A stretch of DNA of 64,000 bases from Nonomuraea terrae (GTDB lineage: Bacteria > Actinomycetota > Actinomycetes > Streptosporangiales > Streptosporangiaceae): positions 62,001-126,000 of the forward strand of contig NZ_SMKQ01000002.1 of NCBI RefSeq assembly GCF_004348995.1, in the 5' to 3' direction. A program made the translations under genes and the position numbers. The first letter of the stretch is position 1, and each line of letters starts with the position of its first letter. The notes under the pieces are model-generated. The model did no database searches. It was not told where the DNA came from and was given only the letters and a program-made list of their open reading frames with translations. This document shows, one piece after another, positions 52,559-60,979 of the stretch.

Positions 52559-52721
52559 CGCCGGTTGCTACGGCCGCGCCCGGCGTCGAACGGATCTCTG
52601 CTCACGCATAGTGACGAACCAGGGGAGGCCATCCGCGCGTTGTCTGCGGCAGATGTGTGCACCTGACCTTGGTCTGCACGCCCTCAATAGGCAGTTGAGG
52701 ATGTCTGCTGCGGCATCCGGG

Positions 52722-53339
52722 TCAGCGTCTCATCAGACGTTCGATCGTCCATTCATGAAAGAGAGATCCCCATGGCAAACCTCCGTCTGCATCATCGATG
52801 AAATCGATGTCCGGGTCTGTTGCTCGGACCGAGTCCCACAACGCCAGCACGGGGTCATCAGGCACGACCAGGCCCAATTCGCTGACAAGTACGGCCTGTA
52901 GCTCATCAAGATCGGGGTGCCTGCGCCGCATCCCCTCCTCCAGCCAGGCTTGCGCTCTACGCATCTGGCCGAGGTCGCCGCCACCGGAGAAGTTGAGCAG
53001 GTCACGCCAGTTCGGCAATGCCACCATCGTTGCCAGAGCGTTCGAAAGGCTCGATCCGACAAGACCAGCACTGCCTTCCGAATCCGCGTACAGCACGTGG
53101 CGCAGTCGCGCCTCCCGGCCCACGAGGAAGAACCGTCCCGCCGCCCCGTCACACGCGATCGCGTGCAGGCTCTCACCCGACAACAATCGCGCCGTAGATC
53201 CGTCTACGGATTCCAGATCCTCGACGTCGAATTCGATTAGCTCTCGCAGGATGCCTGAAAGTGCCGGCGTCGCCGCGATCCTGCGAAGCAGCGAAGTGTC
53301 GTCATGCACTGGCCGAGGGTACAGCCGATCTGCGTGCAC
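52722..53339 (-). CDS. Uncharacterised protein, possibly SUKH-like
   Basis: Up to 205 residues, acidic, soluble. VGREARLRHVLYADSEGSAG then LVGSSLSNALATMVALPNWR suggests a SUKH/SMI1-like fold seen in immunity proteins, but key residues are not decisive. The start is GTG 53339 or 53309, neither with a good ribosome site. It lies in the island between the IS481-type element and an S1 protein. No toxin partner is visible. Confidence 0.5.
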   Translation of the reverse strand: MHADRLYPRPVHDDTSLLRRIAATPALSGILRELIEFDVEDLESVDGSTARLLSGESLHAIACDGAAGRFFLVGREARLRHVLYADSEGSAGLVGSSLSNALATMVALPNWRDLLNFSGGGDLGQMRRAQAWLEEGMRRRHPDLDELQAVLVSELGLVVPDDPVLALWDSVRATDPDIDFIDDADGGLPWGSLFHEWTIERLMRR

Positions 53340-53699
53340 CGACTCGGCGGGACCGCGCGGCGAACGTCAGCGTCTCGTCGAACGCTGCTTCGTCCTCGGG
53401 CAGCATGAAGATGCTGGTCTGCTTGCGAACGCGACCCGGGCTCGAAAATCCGGCCATGATGACAGATGCCCCGCGTGTGCATCCGCTCATCGGCAGAAGT
53501 GCGCGTCGCACGTCGTTCATCACGGCGGCCGAGTTCTACGGAGAGTCACCTGGCGACGTGTGCTTACCTCGCCAGGATCTCGGCCATGGTCAACAAGTGG
53601 CGCTCGTTCTCACGACCACTCGCACGCGGTAGGCCAGCGAAGTAGTGCCGAAAGTGACCAACATCTGGCTCCCGTGCTCGCGAACAAAATCACTCAGGC
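53340..53699. other. Gap with a short possible gene start
   Basis: 360 bp. On the minus strand, from ATG 53457, MAGFSSPGRVRKQTSIFMLP and EDEAAFDETLTFAARS look coding, but the frame soon becomes Arg/Ala-rich and stops at 53302 after overlapping the neighbouring gene. It may be the true N-terminus of that gene split by a frameshift, or a remnant. Confidence 0.4.
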
Positions 53700-54035
53700 T
53701 TACAGCCTTGAGGCGCTGCTGTCGTTCCATGGAGGCGTCCATCCGTCGAGTGTTATCCGCACCTGGTGGTCGCGCTCGACATGGTCGGCGACATGACCTT
53801 CCACCTGCGCACCAAGCTGCGGCAGCTCGAAATCCCGAGGCATGCCGACCACCTCCGCCAGGCCCACAGCATCAGGGACACCGTGGATCCTCACGAAGAC
53901 GCCGAACGGTTGCCGGCCGATGACCGTCGCGATGATGTGCTTACCTACCGGGAGCACCTGGCACGTGGCGGGCCAGGCCTCCTGGATCTTCTTAGCCGCC
54001 TCTGGTCCGATGTGCGGCCACACGTACTCGTCCAC
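53700..54035 (-). CDS. S1 RNA-binding domain protein
   Basis: A 111-residue protein with a GTG start at 54035. Residues 25-95 form an S1-type OB fold: VGKHIIATVIGRQPFGVFVR, GLAEVVGMPRDFELP, GAQVEGHVADHVERDHQVRI. There are no other domains. Short S1 proteins of this kind are found next to immunity-like or hypothetical genes in actinobacteria. RNA binding is likely; the role is unknown. It lies at the right border of the tRNA-Phe island. Confidence 0.7.
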   Translation of the reverse strand: MDEYVWPHIGPEAAKKIQEAWPATCQVLPVGKHIIATVIGRQPFGVFVRIHGVPDAVGLAEVVGMPRDFELPQLGAQVEGHVADHVERDHQVRITLDGWTPPWNDSSASRL

Positions 54036-54090
54036 GCCTTGACCTCACAGATGGCTCACCGTTGGACGGGCACACTGTCGTCAGAACAAC

Positions 54091-54123
54091 AAAAACGCCC
54101 CGGAGCGGTGATCGCTACGGGGC
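54091..54123 (-). terminator. Intrinsic terminator of tRNA-Phe
   Basis: On the minus strand GCCCCG pairs with CGGGGC, an inner AGCGATCACCGCT further closes the stem, and GTTTTTGTT follows. It is 8 bp downstream of the 50-bp repeat, at the same distance as the orphan terminator at 46.8 kb. Confidence 0.8.
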
Positions 54124-54130
54124 ATCTTGG

Positions 54131-54180
54131 CTGTTCAAGGCTGGTGGTCAGGGGCAGGGTCGAACTGCCGACCTTCCGCT
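54131..54180. repeat. att-like direct repeat, right: within intact tRNA-Phe
   Basis: The matching partner of 46847-46896 (49/50). It covers the tRNA-Phe from the 3' edge of the anticodon loop to the 3' end plus 11 bp. Since the tRNA is complete here, this is the side where the incoming element would have restored the gene. Confidence 0.85.
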
Positions 54181-54218
54181 TTTCAGGCGGACGCTCGTAC
54201 CAACTGAGCTACCTGACC
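54145..54218 (-). tRNA. tRNA-Phe (GAA)
   Basis: 74-nt cloverleaf: acceptor GGTCAGG/CCTGACC, D-arm GCTC/GAGC, anticodon loop CTGAAAA with GAA, T-arm GGCAG-TTCGACC-CTGCC, discriminator A. CCA is encoded at 54144-54142. Followed by an intrinsic terminator and used as the island attachment site. Confidence 0.95.
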
Positions 54219-54223
54219 CAGAG

Positions 54224-54298
54224 CGGTCCTGACGGGACTTGAACCCGCGACCTCCACCTTGACAGGGTGGCGAGCACTCCAAACTGCTCTACAGGACC
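54224..54298 (-). tRNA. tRNA-Asp (GTC)
   Basis: 75-nt cloverleaf: acceptor GGTCCTG/CAGGACC, anticodon loop CTGTCAA with GTC, T-arm GCGGG-TTCAAGT-CCCGT, discriminator G. CCA not encoded. Only 5 nt separate it from tRNA-Phe, so both come from one precursor. Confidence 0.95.
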
Positions 54299-54388
54299 TT
54301 GCGTTTCTTGCTGTTTGCGCTCGCTTAGCTTACCAGCTCTTCGGTGGTCTTAGACCATCCGTTTTGCGGGTGCGCTAGGCGCTCGCGG

Positions 54389-54461
54389 TGCCCCCAACGG
54401 GATTCGAACCCGTGCCGCCGCCTTGAAAGGGCGGTGTCCTAGGCCGCTAGACGATGGGGGC
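54389..54461 (-). tRNA. tRNA-Glu (TTC)
   Basis: 73-nt cloverleaf: acceptor GCCCCCA/TGGGGGC, anticodon loop CTTTCAA with TTC, T-loop TTCGAAT, discriminator A. CCA not encoded. Its first nucleotide directly follows the TGA of the upstream metallophosphoesterase gene on the same strand. Confidence 0.95.
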
Positions 54462-56021
54462 TCAGGATTCCCTGTCGCCTTCCGTCGGAGACCTCTGAAG
54501 CATAGGGGACGATTGCCCCTGATGCCAAAGCGGCTGACCGGCGGTCGGCGTCGGCGTGCCAGTGACCGGTCCCGTTGGCGACGGGGCGTTCGTTGGCTCT
54601 GGGGAAATCATACGTTGCGGGTCGGCCTCCACGTGACGGGAGATGTAGACCGACTGCTCGCCCAATCCGCCCAGCGTGATGTCGTCCCAGGCCTGCAGGC
54701 GCCCCGTCTCGCGGTCGAAGTACAGGACGGACGCCTGTACGGGGGTGGGCTGGGCGTGTTCGAGTGCGCGCAGGCCGGCGCCGCCCGTGGAGCCCTGGAC
54801 GAGCATGCGGCTCCCGCTCGGCAGCATGGTCGTCTTCCGCTCGTGCGTGTGGCCGGCCAGGATCATGGGCGCGGCGCCGCTGAAGCCGCGTCCGACGTCG
54901 GGGTCGTGTACGGCGATCACGTCAGGCTTGGCCACCTTGCCCAGATGCGCACGGGCGAACCGGGCAAGGACGGACGGGTCCGAGTCGATGGGTACGGATT
55001 TGTCCGGAGTGAACCGCGGGTCGCCGAGGCCGTAGATCTTCAGGCCGGCGACGGTTCGGGTCTCGTCGTCCAGGACGATGGCGTTCCGCTGCCGTTCCAC
55101 CGCCCGCTGGGTGGTCATCGAGTCGTGGTTGCCCCGGACGTACACGTACGGCACGCCGAGGCGGCCGATCTCGTCCACGAACTTGTTCTCGGCCCTGGTG
55201 CCGTGGTCGGAGATGTCGCCGGTGTCGATGACCATGTCCACGGCGAACTGGTCCTTGAGCGAGCGGATGACGTTCCAGGCGATGGGGTTGATGTGGATGT
55301 CGGAGACGTGCAGGACCCGGATGGACTTCGGGTCCGGGTCGTACACCGGCAGGGTCGAGACCGTCTCGTAGAGCTTCGAGACGTTCGTGACGAGCTTGGT
55401 GAGCTGCGTCCGATACGACTCGAACCGCGTGACGATCGACTCCGCGCTGCCCACCAGTGACGGCGCCGCGGCGATCAGACCCGAGTAGCGCGGCTCCACG
55501 AGCGAGTTGGGACGGAACGTCAGGGCCGCCAGCGCCCCCGTCCCGGCAAGCCCCACAGAGGCCGCCAGAAGGCCCACCAGAGCCACTTTGGGGCGCTTGT
55601 AGACCATCAGGACGGCCAGCAGCGCCCCCGCCCCCGCACACAGCAACGAGCGGACGACGAGCATGCGGACGCCGTCCAGCAGATCGCCCTCGATCGTGGC
55701 GGGCAGGCGGTCGGCCAGCCGCGGGTCCTCCAGGAGGGCGCGGGCGCGTTCCTGGTCGATGTTCTCGAGGGTGATGCGCAGCCGCAGCGGCGCGTCATGC
55801 GTGTGGAACGTGAGCGTGCCGAGGGGGCTCGCGTCGACCACCGTCTCGCCGTGCCAGGCGGGGCGGAGCGACATGCCGGTCTCGACCGGGCCGACCTGGG
55901 ACCGTACGGTGCCGCTGAGGAAGATGCCCAGCCAGGCACCGGCCGCGGCGACGAGGAGAACCGACAGGACCCTCGCGGTCCGCGACCGAAGGATGGCCTT
56001 CGACCTGTGGACGAACTTCAT
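54462..56021 (-). CDS. Membrane-anchored metallophosphoesterase
   Basis: A 519-residue protein. An N-terminal membrane helix (about 17-35), an extracytoplasmic beta-rich segment, two further helices (about 118-165), then a calcineurin-like phosphoesterase domain (about 235-440). Metal motifs are DIHINP, DTGDISDHG, GNHDSM, AVHDPD and AGHTHERK. The C-terminal tail is Pro/Thr-rich and disordered. It is conserved beside tRNA-Glu in related actinomycetes as far as I recall. Its stop codon abuts the mature tRNA-Glu. Confidence 0.9.
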   Translation of the reverse strand: MKFVHRSKAILRSRTARVLSVLLVAAAGAWLGIFLSGTVRSQVGPVETGMSLRPAWHGETVVDASPLGTLTFHTHDAPLRLRITLENIDQERARALLEDPRLADRLPATIEGDLLDGVRMLVVRSLLCAGAGALLAVLMVYKRPKVALVGLLAASVGLAGTGALAALTFRPNSLVEPRYSGLIAAAPSLVGSAESIVTRFESYRTQLTKLVTNVSKLYETVSTLPVYDPDPKSIRVLHVSDIHINPIAWNVIRSLKDQFAVDMVIDTGDISDHGTRAENKFVDEIGRLGVPYVYVRGNHDSMTTQRAVERQRNAIVLDDETRTVAGLKIYGLGDPRFTPDKSVPIDSDPSVLARFARAHLGKVAKPDVIAVHDPDVGRGFSGAAPMILAGHTHERKTTMLPSGSRMLVQGSTGGAGLRALEHAQPTPVQASVLYFDRETGRLQAWDDITLGGLGEQSVYISRHVEADPQRMISPEPTNAPSPTGPVTGTPTPTAGQPLWHQGQSSPMLQRSPTEGDRES

Positions 56022-56054
56022 ACGGATTCTTGCCTACCTGACGGACGGGGCAGA

Positions 56055-56405
56055 ATGGCAAGCGTGATCCAGGTATCGCGGGAGAAGTTCGAGGAACTCG
56101 TGGCCGAGGCATTGGACAGCATCCCCCCTGACCTCACCGGCCTCATGAGCAACGTGGTCGTCACGGTCGTCGATGACCCGCCGGAGCCCAACCTGCTCGG
56201 CCTGTACACCGGTGTCCCCCTCACGGAGCGCGGCGACTGGTACTCAGCAGTCCTGCCCGACCGCATCGAGATCTACCGCAATGCGATATGTGAGATTTGC
56301 GATACGGAAGAGGACGTGATCGAAGAGGTCCGCATCACGGTCGTCCATGAAGTTGGTCACCATTTCGGCATCGACGACGCCCGCCTTCACGAATTGGGCT
56401 GGTAA
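56055..56405 (+). CDS. Zincin-like metallopeptidase (HExGH type)
   Basis: A 116-residue protein with zinc motif HEVGHHFGI near residue 98 in the final helix, preceded by ITVV; the earlier part reads FEELVAEALDSIPPDL and GLYTGVPLTERG. This is the small metallopeptidase family 1 of actinobacteria and other bacteria (minimal zincin fold). ATG 56055 was chosen by alignment to family length; GTG 56064 is possible. Substrate unknown. It is divergent from the phosphoesterase by 33 bp. Confidence 0.88.
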   Translation: MASVIQVSREKFEELVAEALDSIPPDLTGLMSNVVVTVVDDPPEPNLLGLYTGVPLTERGDWYSAVLPDRIEIYRNAICEICDTEEDVIEEVRITVVHEVGHHFGIDDARLHELGW

Positions 56406-56506
56406 CCCTTTGCATTTGGTTGGCTGCTTTAGGTTGCGGTCACCCATGTCGTTCGGGCACCTTAGGTGACATACCGAACACTCTGAGTCAGGCACAGCGG
56501 AGTCCT

Positions 56507-57796
56507 ATGGGGGCCATGCGGGCGCGACGGCCGCCGGGGCGGCATCGCCGTGCCGGAACGCCGCGAGTCACATACCGGGAAGTCATCGCCGTCAGGGAGT
56601 TCCGGGCCCTCTGGTTCGGCCAGGGCCTGTCGCTCCTCGGCGACCAGCTCGCGCAGGTCGCGCTCGCCGTGCTCGTCTACGACCGCACGGGCTCGCCCCT
56701 GGCCACGGCCGCGGTGTACGCGCTGACGTACCTCCCGTCGATCGTCGGCGGCCCGCTGCTCGCGGGGCTGGCCGACCGGTTCGCGCGCCGGGGCGTCATG
56801 CTGACCTGCGACCTGCTGCGGGCCGCGCTGGTGGCCGCGATGGCGGTGCCGGGGCTGCCGTTCTGGGCGCTGTGCGTGCTGGTGTTCTTCGTGGTGCTGC
56901 TCAGTGCGCCGTTCTCGGCCGCGCGGGCGGCGCTGCTGCCCGAGATCCTCGACGGCGACGCGTACGTCATGGGCTCGGCCCTGCAGAACATGACGAACCA
57001 GGCCGTGCAGATGATCGGTTTCGCGGCCGGCGGAGCGATGATCGCCGCGATGGGCCCCTACCGGGCGCTCGCCCTCGACGCCGCGACGTTCCTCGGGTCG
57101 GCGCTGATCATCGTCTCCGGCGTACGCCGGCGTCCCGCTCCAGGTCGCGACGGCGCCAAGCCATCCATGTGGACGATGACCAAGGGCGGGGCCAAACTGG
57201 TGTTCGGCTCTCGCAAGCTGCGCACTCTGGTGCTCTTCGCGTGGCTGTGCGGCTTCTACATCCTGCCGGAGGGCATAGCGGCGCCGTACGCGGCCACGTT
57301 CTCCACCGATGCGCTTCCGGTGCCGGTCATCACGGGGCTGCTCATGGCGGCGATGCCGACCGGGACGGTGATCGGGGCGTTCCTGTTCAGCAGGTTCGTG
57401 TCACCGCCGCGACGGCTGCAGCTGATGGGGTGGATGGCCATGCTCAGCTGCGCGCCCCTGATCGTGACGGCGCTGCGGCCGCCGCTCGCCGTGGTGCTCG
57501 CCGCGTGGGTGCTGTCGGGCGTCGGCGGGGCGTACCAACTCGCCGCGAACGCCGCCTTCGTGCAAGCCGTACCGGCCGAACGCCGCGGCCAGGCGTTCGG
57601 TCTCGTGCAGTCGGGGCTGATGGCCGTACAGGGGATCGGGATCCTCATCGGAGGGTTCGCGGCGGAGAGACTCGGCCCTGAGCCGGTGGTCGCGCTGGCC
57701 GGGATCGGCGGGGTGACCTGCGCCGCCGTCCTCACCATGATGTGGACCGAGTCTCGCGACAAGACCGCCCAGGTGCGCGCCCAGGCAGCCGCCTGA
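56507..57796 (+). CDS. MFS transporter, drug-efflux type
   Basis: A 429-residue, 12-helix major facilitator. ATG 56507 follows GGAG. REFRALWFGQGLSLLGDQLA opens TM1, and the A-motif-like GLADRFARRGVML follows TM2. FSAARAALLPEIL resembles macrolide-efflux MefA-like carriers. The central loop is short. Export of a hydrophobic compound is the usual role; the substrate is unknown. It converges on the PspC gene, with stops adjacent. Confidence 0.87.
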   Translation: MGAMRARRPPGRHRRAGTPRVTYREVIAVREFRALWFGQGLSLLGDQLAQVALAVLVYDRTGSPLATAAVYALTYLPSIVGGPLLAGLADRFARRGVMLTCDLLRAALVAAMAVPGLPFWALCVLVFFVVLLSAPFSAARAALLPEILDGDAYVMGSALQNMTNQAVQMIGFAAGGAMIAAMGPYRALALDAATFLGSALIIVSGVRRRPAPGRDGAKPSMWTMTKGGAKLVFGSRKLRTLVLFAWLCGFYILPEGIAAPYAATFSTDALPVPVITGLLMAAMPTGTVIGAFLFSRFVSPPRRLQLMGWMAMLSCAPLIVTALRPPLAVVLAAWVLSGVGGAYQLAANAAFVQAVPAERRGQAFGLVQSGLMAVQGIGILIGGFAAERLGPEPVVALAGIGGVTCAAVLTMMWTESRDKTAQVRAQAAA

Positions 57797-58084
57797 TCAC
57801 GGCTGAGGCTTCTGCTCGCCGCTCCAGTCGGTGGTGGACTTGCGCTGCTGCTGCTTGCTGATCACGTCCTGGAGGATCGAGGTCTCGTGGTGCTCGTCGG
57901 GCATGAGCAGCCAGCCGATCGCGTAGATGCCGACGCCCAGCCCGCCGAACAGCGTCAGGATCGCCAGCGCGATCCGCACCATGTTGGCGTCGATCCCGAC
58001 GAACTCCCCGACGCCCGAGCACACGCCCGCGACGATCCGGCCTTTTTCGGTCCTGCGGAGTTTCTTGACCTGGTATTCGCTCAT
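57797..58084 (-). CDS. PspC-domain membrane protein
   Basis: A 95-residue protein. PspC domain at residues 6-62: KLRRTEKGRIVAGVCSGVGE and MVRIALAILTLFGGLGVGIY, one or two membrane helices ending WLLMPDE. A charged, Gln-rich tail follows. PspC proteins sense membrane stress in the phage-shock response, and many actinobacteria keep short solitary ones. No PspA/B is present here. Confidence 0.9.
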   Translation of the reverse strand: MSEYQVKKLRRTEKGRIVAGVCSGVGEFVGIDANMVRIALAILTLFGGLGVGIYAIGWLLMPDEHHETSILQDVISKQQQRKSTTDWSGEQKPQP

Positions 58085-58175
58085 GCCTCAAGACTGCCCG
58101 TGGGGCCGGTATTCGCACATCAGGATTACCCCTGGTAGAACCCTGGTAGTCCCCTATGCGAGGAGAGGATCCGCA

Positions 58176-59330
58176 ATGGACGACCTGCTGCGCCTCGACG
58201 ACCGGCTCAACGCCGACCAGCGGTTGATCCGCGACACCGTCAGGTCCTTCGTCGCCGACCGCGTCCTGCCGCACGTGGGTGACTGGTTCGAGGAGGCCGT
58301 CTTCCCCGCGCGCGAGCTCGCGCCCGCGCTCGGCTCACTGGGCCTGCTCGGAATGCACCTCGAGGGGTACGGCTGCGCCGGCACCGACGCGACCTCGTAC
58401 GGCGTGGCCTGCCGCGAGCTGGAGGCCGGCGACTCGGGGTTGCGCTCGTTCGTGTCGGTGCAGGGCTCGCTGGCGATGTTCCCGATCTGGAAGTACGGCT
58501 CCGACGAGCAGAAGGAGGAGTGGCTGCCCCGGATGGCGGCCGGCGAGGCGATCGGCTGCTTCGGCCTGACCGAGCCCGACCACGGCTCCGACCCGGCCGG
58601 CATGCGCACGTACGCGAAGAAGGACGGATCCGACTGGATCCTCAACGGCTCCAAGATGTGGATCACGAACGGCTCGATCGCCGACGTGGCGGTGGTGTGG
58701 GCGCAGACCGACGAGGGCGTCCGCGGCTTCGTCGTGCCGACCTCGACGCCCGGCTTCTCCGCCCCCGAGATCCACAAGAAGCTGTCCCTGAGGGCCTCGG
58801 TCACCTCCTCCCTGTACTTCGACGACGTACGCCTGCCCGCCTCGGCCGCCCTGCCCGGGGTCGTCGGGCTGCGCGGGCCGCTGTCGTGCCTGTCGGAGGC
58901 CCGCTTCGGCATCATCTGGGGCGTCGTGGGCGCCGCCCGCGCCTGCGTGGAGGCGGCCGTCGACTACTCCAAGACGCGCGTCCAGTTCGACAAGCCGATC
59001 GGCGCGTTCCAGCTCACCCAGGAGAAACTCGCCTGGATGTACGTCGGCCTGGCCCAGTCCCAGCTCACCGCCCTCCATCTCGGCGAGCTCAAGGACGCCG
59101 GCACGCTGAAGCCCCGCCAGATCAGCTTCGGCAAGCTGGCCAACGTCCGCGCCGCCCTCGACATCGCCCGCCAGGCCCGTACGATTCTGGGCGGCAACGG
59201 GATCACGCTGGAGTACCCTGTGATCAGGCACATGAACAACCTGGAGAGTGTGCTGACGTACGAAGGCACACAGGAAGTTCATACGCTGGTGCTGGGAGAG
59301 GCGCTGACCGGGCTGCCGGCTTACCGGTGA
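58176..59330 (+). CDS. Acyl-CoA dehydrogenase, glutaryl-CoA dehydrogenase-like
   Basis: A 384-residue flavoenzyme. ATG 58176 follows GAGAGGAT. FAD/substrate motifs are CFGLTEPDHGSDP and WITNGS; the catalytic Glu is in LTYEGTQEVHTLVLG near residue 361. The close match of SVTSSLYFDDVRLP and the EGT block to the glutaryl-CoA dehydrogenase group suggests oxidative decarboxylation of glutaryl-CoA to crotonyl-CoA in lysine/tryptophan breakdown. Medium-chain acyl-CoA dehydrogenation is the alternative. Confidence 0.88.
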   Translation: MDDLLRLDDRLNADQRLIRDTVRSFVADRVLPHVGDWFEEAVFPARELAPALGSLGLLGMHLEGYGCAGTDATSYGVACRELEAGDSGLRSFVSVQGSLAMFPIWKYGSDEQKEEWLPRMAAGEAIGCFGLTEPDHGSDPAGMRTYAKKDGSDWILNGSKMWITNGSIADVAVVWAQTDEGVRGFVVPTSTPGFSAPEIHKKLSLRASVTSSLYFDDVRLPASAALPGVVGLRGPLSCLSEARFGIIWGVVGAARACVEAAVDYSKTRVQFDKPIGAFQLTQEKLAWMYVGLAQSQLTALHLGELKDAGTLKPRQISFGKLANVRAALDIARQARTILGGNGITLEYPVIRHMNNLESVLTYEGTQEVHTLVLGEALTGLPAYR

Positions 59331-59379
59331 TGGAGGCGTCGCGGGCAGGGCGGTAATCTCTGTACCCTTGCTCGTGCGA

Positions 59380-59452
59380 GGGGCGTTAGCTCAATTGGCA
59401 GAGCTGCGGACTTTTAATCCGTAGGTTCCGGGTTCGAGCCCCGGGCGCCCTA
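59380..59452 (+). tRNA. tRNA-Lys (TTT)
   Basis: 73-nt cloverleaf: acceptor GGGGCGT/GCGCCCT with G-U pairs at its first and last positions, D-arm GCTC/GAGC, anticodon loop CTTTTAA with TTT, T-arm CCGGG-TTCGAGC-CCCGG, discriminator A, encoded CCA at 59453-59455. Located 49 bp after the acyl-CoA dehydrogenase stop. Confidence 0.93.
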
Positions 59453-59455
59453 CCA

Positions 59456-59896
59456 CTCCACACCCCATCTGACTTGCACTTTCTCGATCCTCGACCTTCT
59501 CCTGCGAGGCGAAGATGTGCGAGTTCATGCTCGTCACATGCTCTTCGGCACATCGGCGGCGATAGCAAGGTCGAAATATTCCGTCTCGTGCTACAGGGTA
59601 TCGGCACCTCACCAACCGGTAGACAAGCGACAACAGCACCTCGCGGTGGTCGCAGCCACCACCCTGATCGCGTAGCAGAATCCCAGTTCAGAGCACGAAA
59701 CCGTGTTTCCGAGCGGGACACCCGGCAGAAGGGCCTGGTGGAAGGGTTGGCAGGAGGGACACGCCCGCGCGCGGCCAGGTCTTCGCGGCGCTGCTCGGTG
59801 TAAGCGTACGGGATGGCTCGCTTCCGAGGCCGTCGGCGTGGACCCCGGACTCGGATGACTACGCTGGATCTGCAGGGTGGGGAGGTGGCGATCTGT
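59456..59896. other. Intergenic region, no gene recognised
   Basis: 441 bp between tRNA-Lys and the ECF41 sigma gene. Both strands have open frames, but none resembles a protein family. The sigma promoter must lie here. The stretch next to the tRNA 3' end could be old integration debris; no tRNA-Lys repeat is found elsewhere in the window. Confidence 0.4.
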
Positions 59897-60787
59897 ATGG
59901 GCAATGGGCACACGAGTGGCCGGTCTGAGCGGGAGGCCATCCTCGGAGCCGAATGGGAGAGCCACAGGCCTGCGGTTTTCGGCGTGGCCTACCGGCTGCT
60001 GGGCAGTGTGGCCGATGCCGAGGACGTGACCCAGGACGTGTGGTTGCGGGCGGCCGGAACGGATCTGCGGGGTATCGATGATCTGCGGGCCTGGCTGGTG
60101 ACGGTGGCCGCACGGCGGTCGTACGACATTCTCAAGAGTGCCCGTTTCCGCCGGGAGACCTACGTCGGGCCGTGGCTGCCGGAGCCACTGCTGACGGGGC
60201 CGGACGCATCCGAGCCGGTCCTCGTCGATGAGTCCGTCGGCTCGGCGATGCTCCTGATCATGGAGGAGTTGAGCCCGCCGGAGCGGGTGGCCTTCGTCCT
60301 GCACGATGTCTTCGGTCTTGAGTTCGGCCGGATCGCCGAAGTGCTGGATGTCTCCGTGCCGAGTGCCCGGCAACTGGCCTCACGGGCGCGGCGGCGGGTG
60401 GCCAACGCGAAGCAGTCTTCGCCACAGGCGTCGCAGGCGGAGCGTGAACGTGTGCTGGCGGCCTTTCGCGCCGCGTACGAGGCCGGGGATCTGGCTGGGC
60501 TGGTCAGGCTGTTGCACCCGGACGCCCTCTACGTCACCGACGGCGGCGGCAAGGCCGCCGCGATGCGCAAGCCCGTCTACGGTGGTGAGCGCGTCGCTGA
60601 GGTGCTGGTGCGGGTGGGCCGCCAGTGGCGGCCGGACCGCATCGACCTCGTCGAGGTCGGTGGCGAGCTCGCCCTGGCGTTTTACCGGAAGGGCCGTGTC
60701 TACTCCGTCGACACTTTGCAGATCGCAGACGGCCTGATCAGCGCGTACCGCAGGGTCATCAACCCGGACAAGCTTTCTCACCTCTGA
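59897..60787 (+). CDS. ECF41-type RNA polymerase sigma factor (SigJ-like)
   Basis: A 296-residue ECF41 factor. Region 2 (about 20-85) has VFGVAYRLLGSVADAEDVTQ, the WLPEP motif follows, region 4 has LSPPERVAFVLHDVFGLEF and SVPSARQLASRARRR, and a C-terminal SnoaL-like extension carries DGGG and ends NPDKL. In this group the extension controls sigma activity in place of an anti-sigma factor. ATG 59897 has GGGAGG about 12 bp upstream; GTG 59885 and an earlier frame are alternatives. A consensus ECF41 promoter follows directly, before an oxidoreductase gene. Confidence 0.92.
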   Translation: MGNGHTSGRSEREAILGAEWESHRPAVFGVAYRLLGSVADAEDVTQDVWLRAAGTDLRGIDDLRAWLVTVAARRSYDILKSARFRRETYVGPWLPEPLLTGPDASEPVLVDESVGSAMLLIMEELSPPERVAFVLHDVFGLEFGRIAEVLDVSVPSARQLASRARRRVANAKQSSPQASQAERERVLAAFRAAYEAGDLAGLVRLLHPDALYVTDGGGKAAAMRKPVYGGERVAEVLVRVGRQWRPDRIDLVEVGGELALAFYRKGRVYSVDTLQIADGLISAYRRVINPDKLSHL

Positions 60788-60789
60788 GC

Positions 60790-60816
60790 TGTCACACCCC
60801 GAGGGGCTGCCTCGTC
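60790..60816 (+). promoter_or_regulatory. Consensus ECF41 promoter
   Basis: TGTCACA at 60790-60796, a 16-bp spacer, and CGTC at 60813-60816. This matches the published ECF41 -35/-10 consensus and spacing as I remember it. It begins 2 bp after the sigma stop codon and points at the quinone-oxidoreductase gene, with a leader of about 155 nt. Confidence 0.75.
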
Positions 60817-60979
60817 TCCCTGATGAGAACCAGAACGGGACAGACGAAGGAACGCTCGTGAGCAGATGAGATCAGGTCGGTATGCGTCCACCTGCTGCGT
60901 TCCTCCGTCGACGAGCCGCGATGAGCCCCGCGGGTGACCGGGATGCGCGCTCGAGAGCCCCCTCCTAGTAAGGACCTTT

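Larger units (their letters stand above)
46847..54180. mobile_element. Decayed genomic island integrated at tRNA-Phe
   Basis: A 7.3-kb segment between the two 50-bp tRNA-Phe repeats. Its contents are typical accessory material: broken hydrolase, MFS and GlxA genes, two complete transposase genes (IS110 and IS481 families), an HD hydrolase, and unknown proteins. No integrase, excisionase or transfer gene is visible, so it has probably lost mobility or needed an integrase in trans. The intact tRNA and its terminator are at the right end, where the element would have restored them. Confidence 0.65.

Noticed and set aside
59380-59455. tRNA-Lys as a second island attachment site
   Set aside because: No second copy of its 3' end is present in the window.
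59386-59940. Minus-strand 184-codon frame after tRNA-Lys, considered as an integrase remnant
   Set aside because: It overlaps the tRNA and the sigma-factor start, and shows no recombinase motif.
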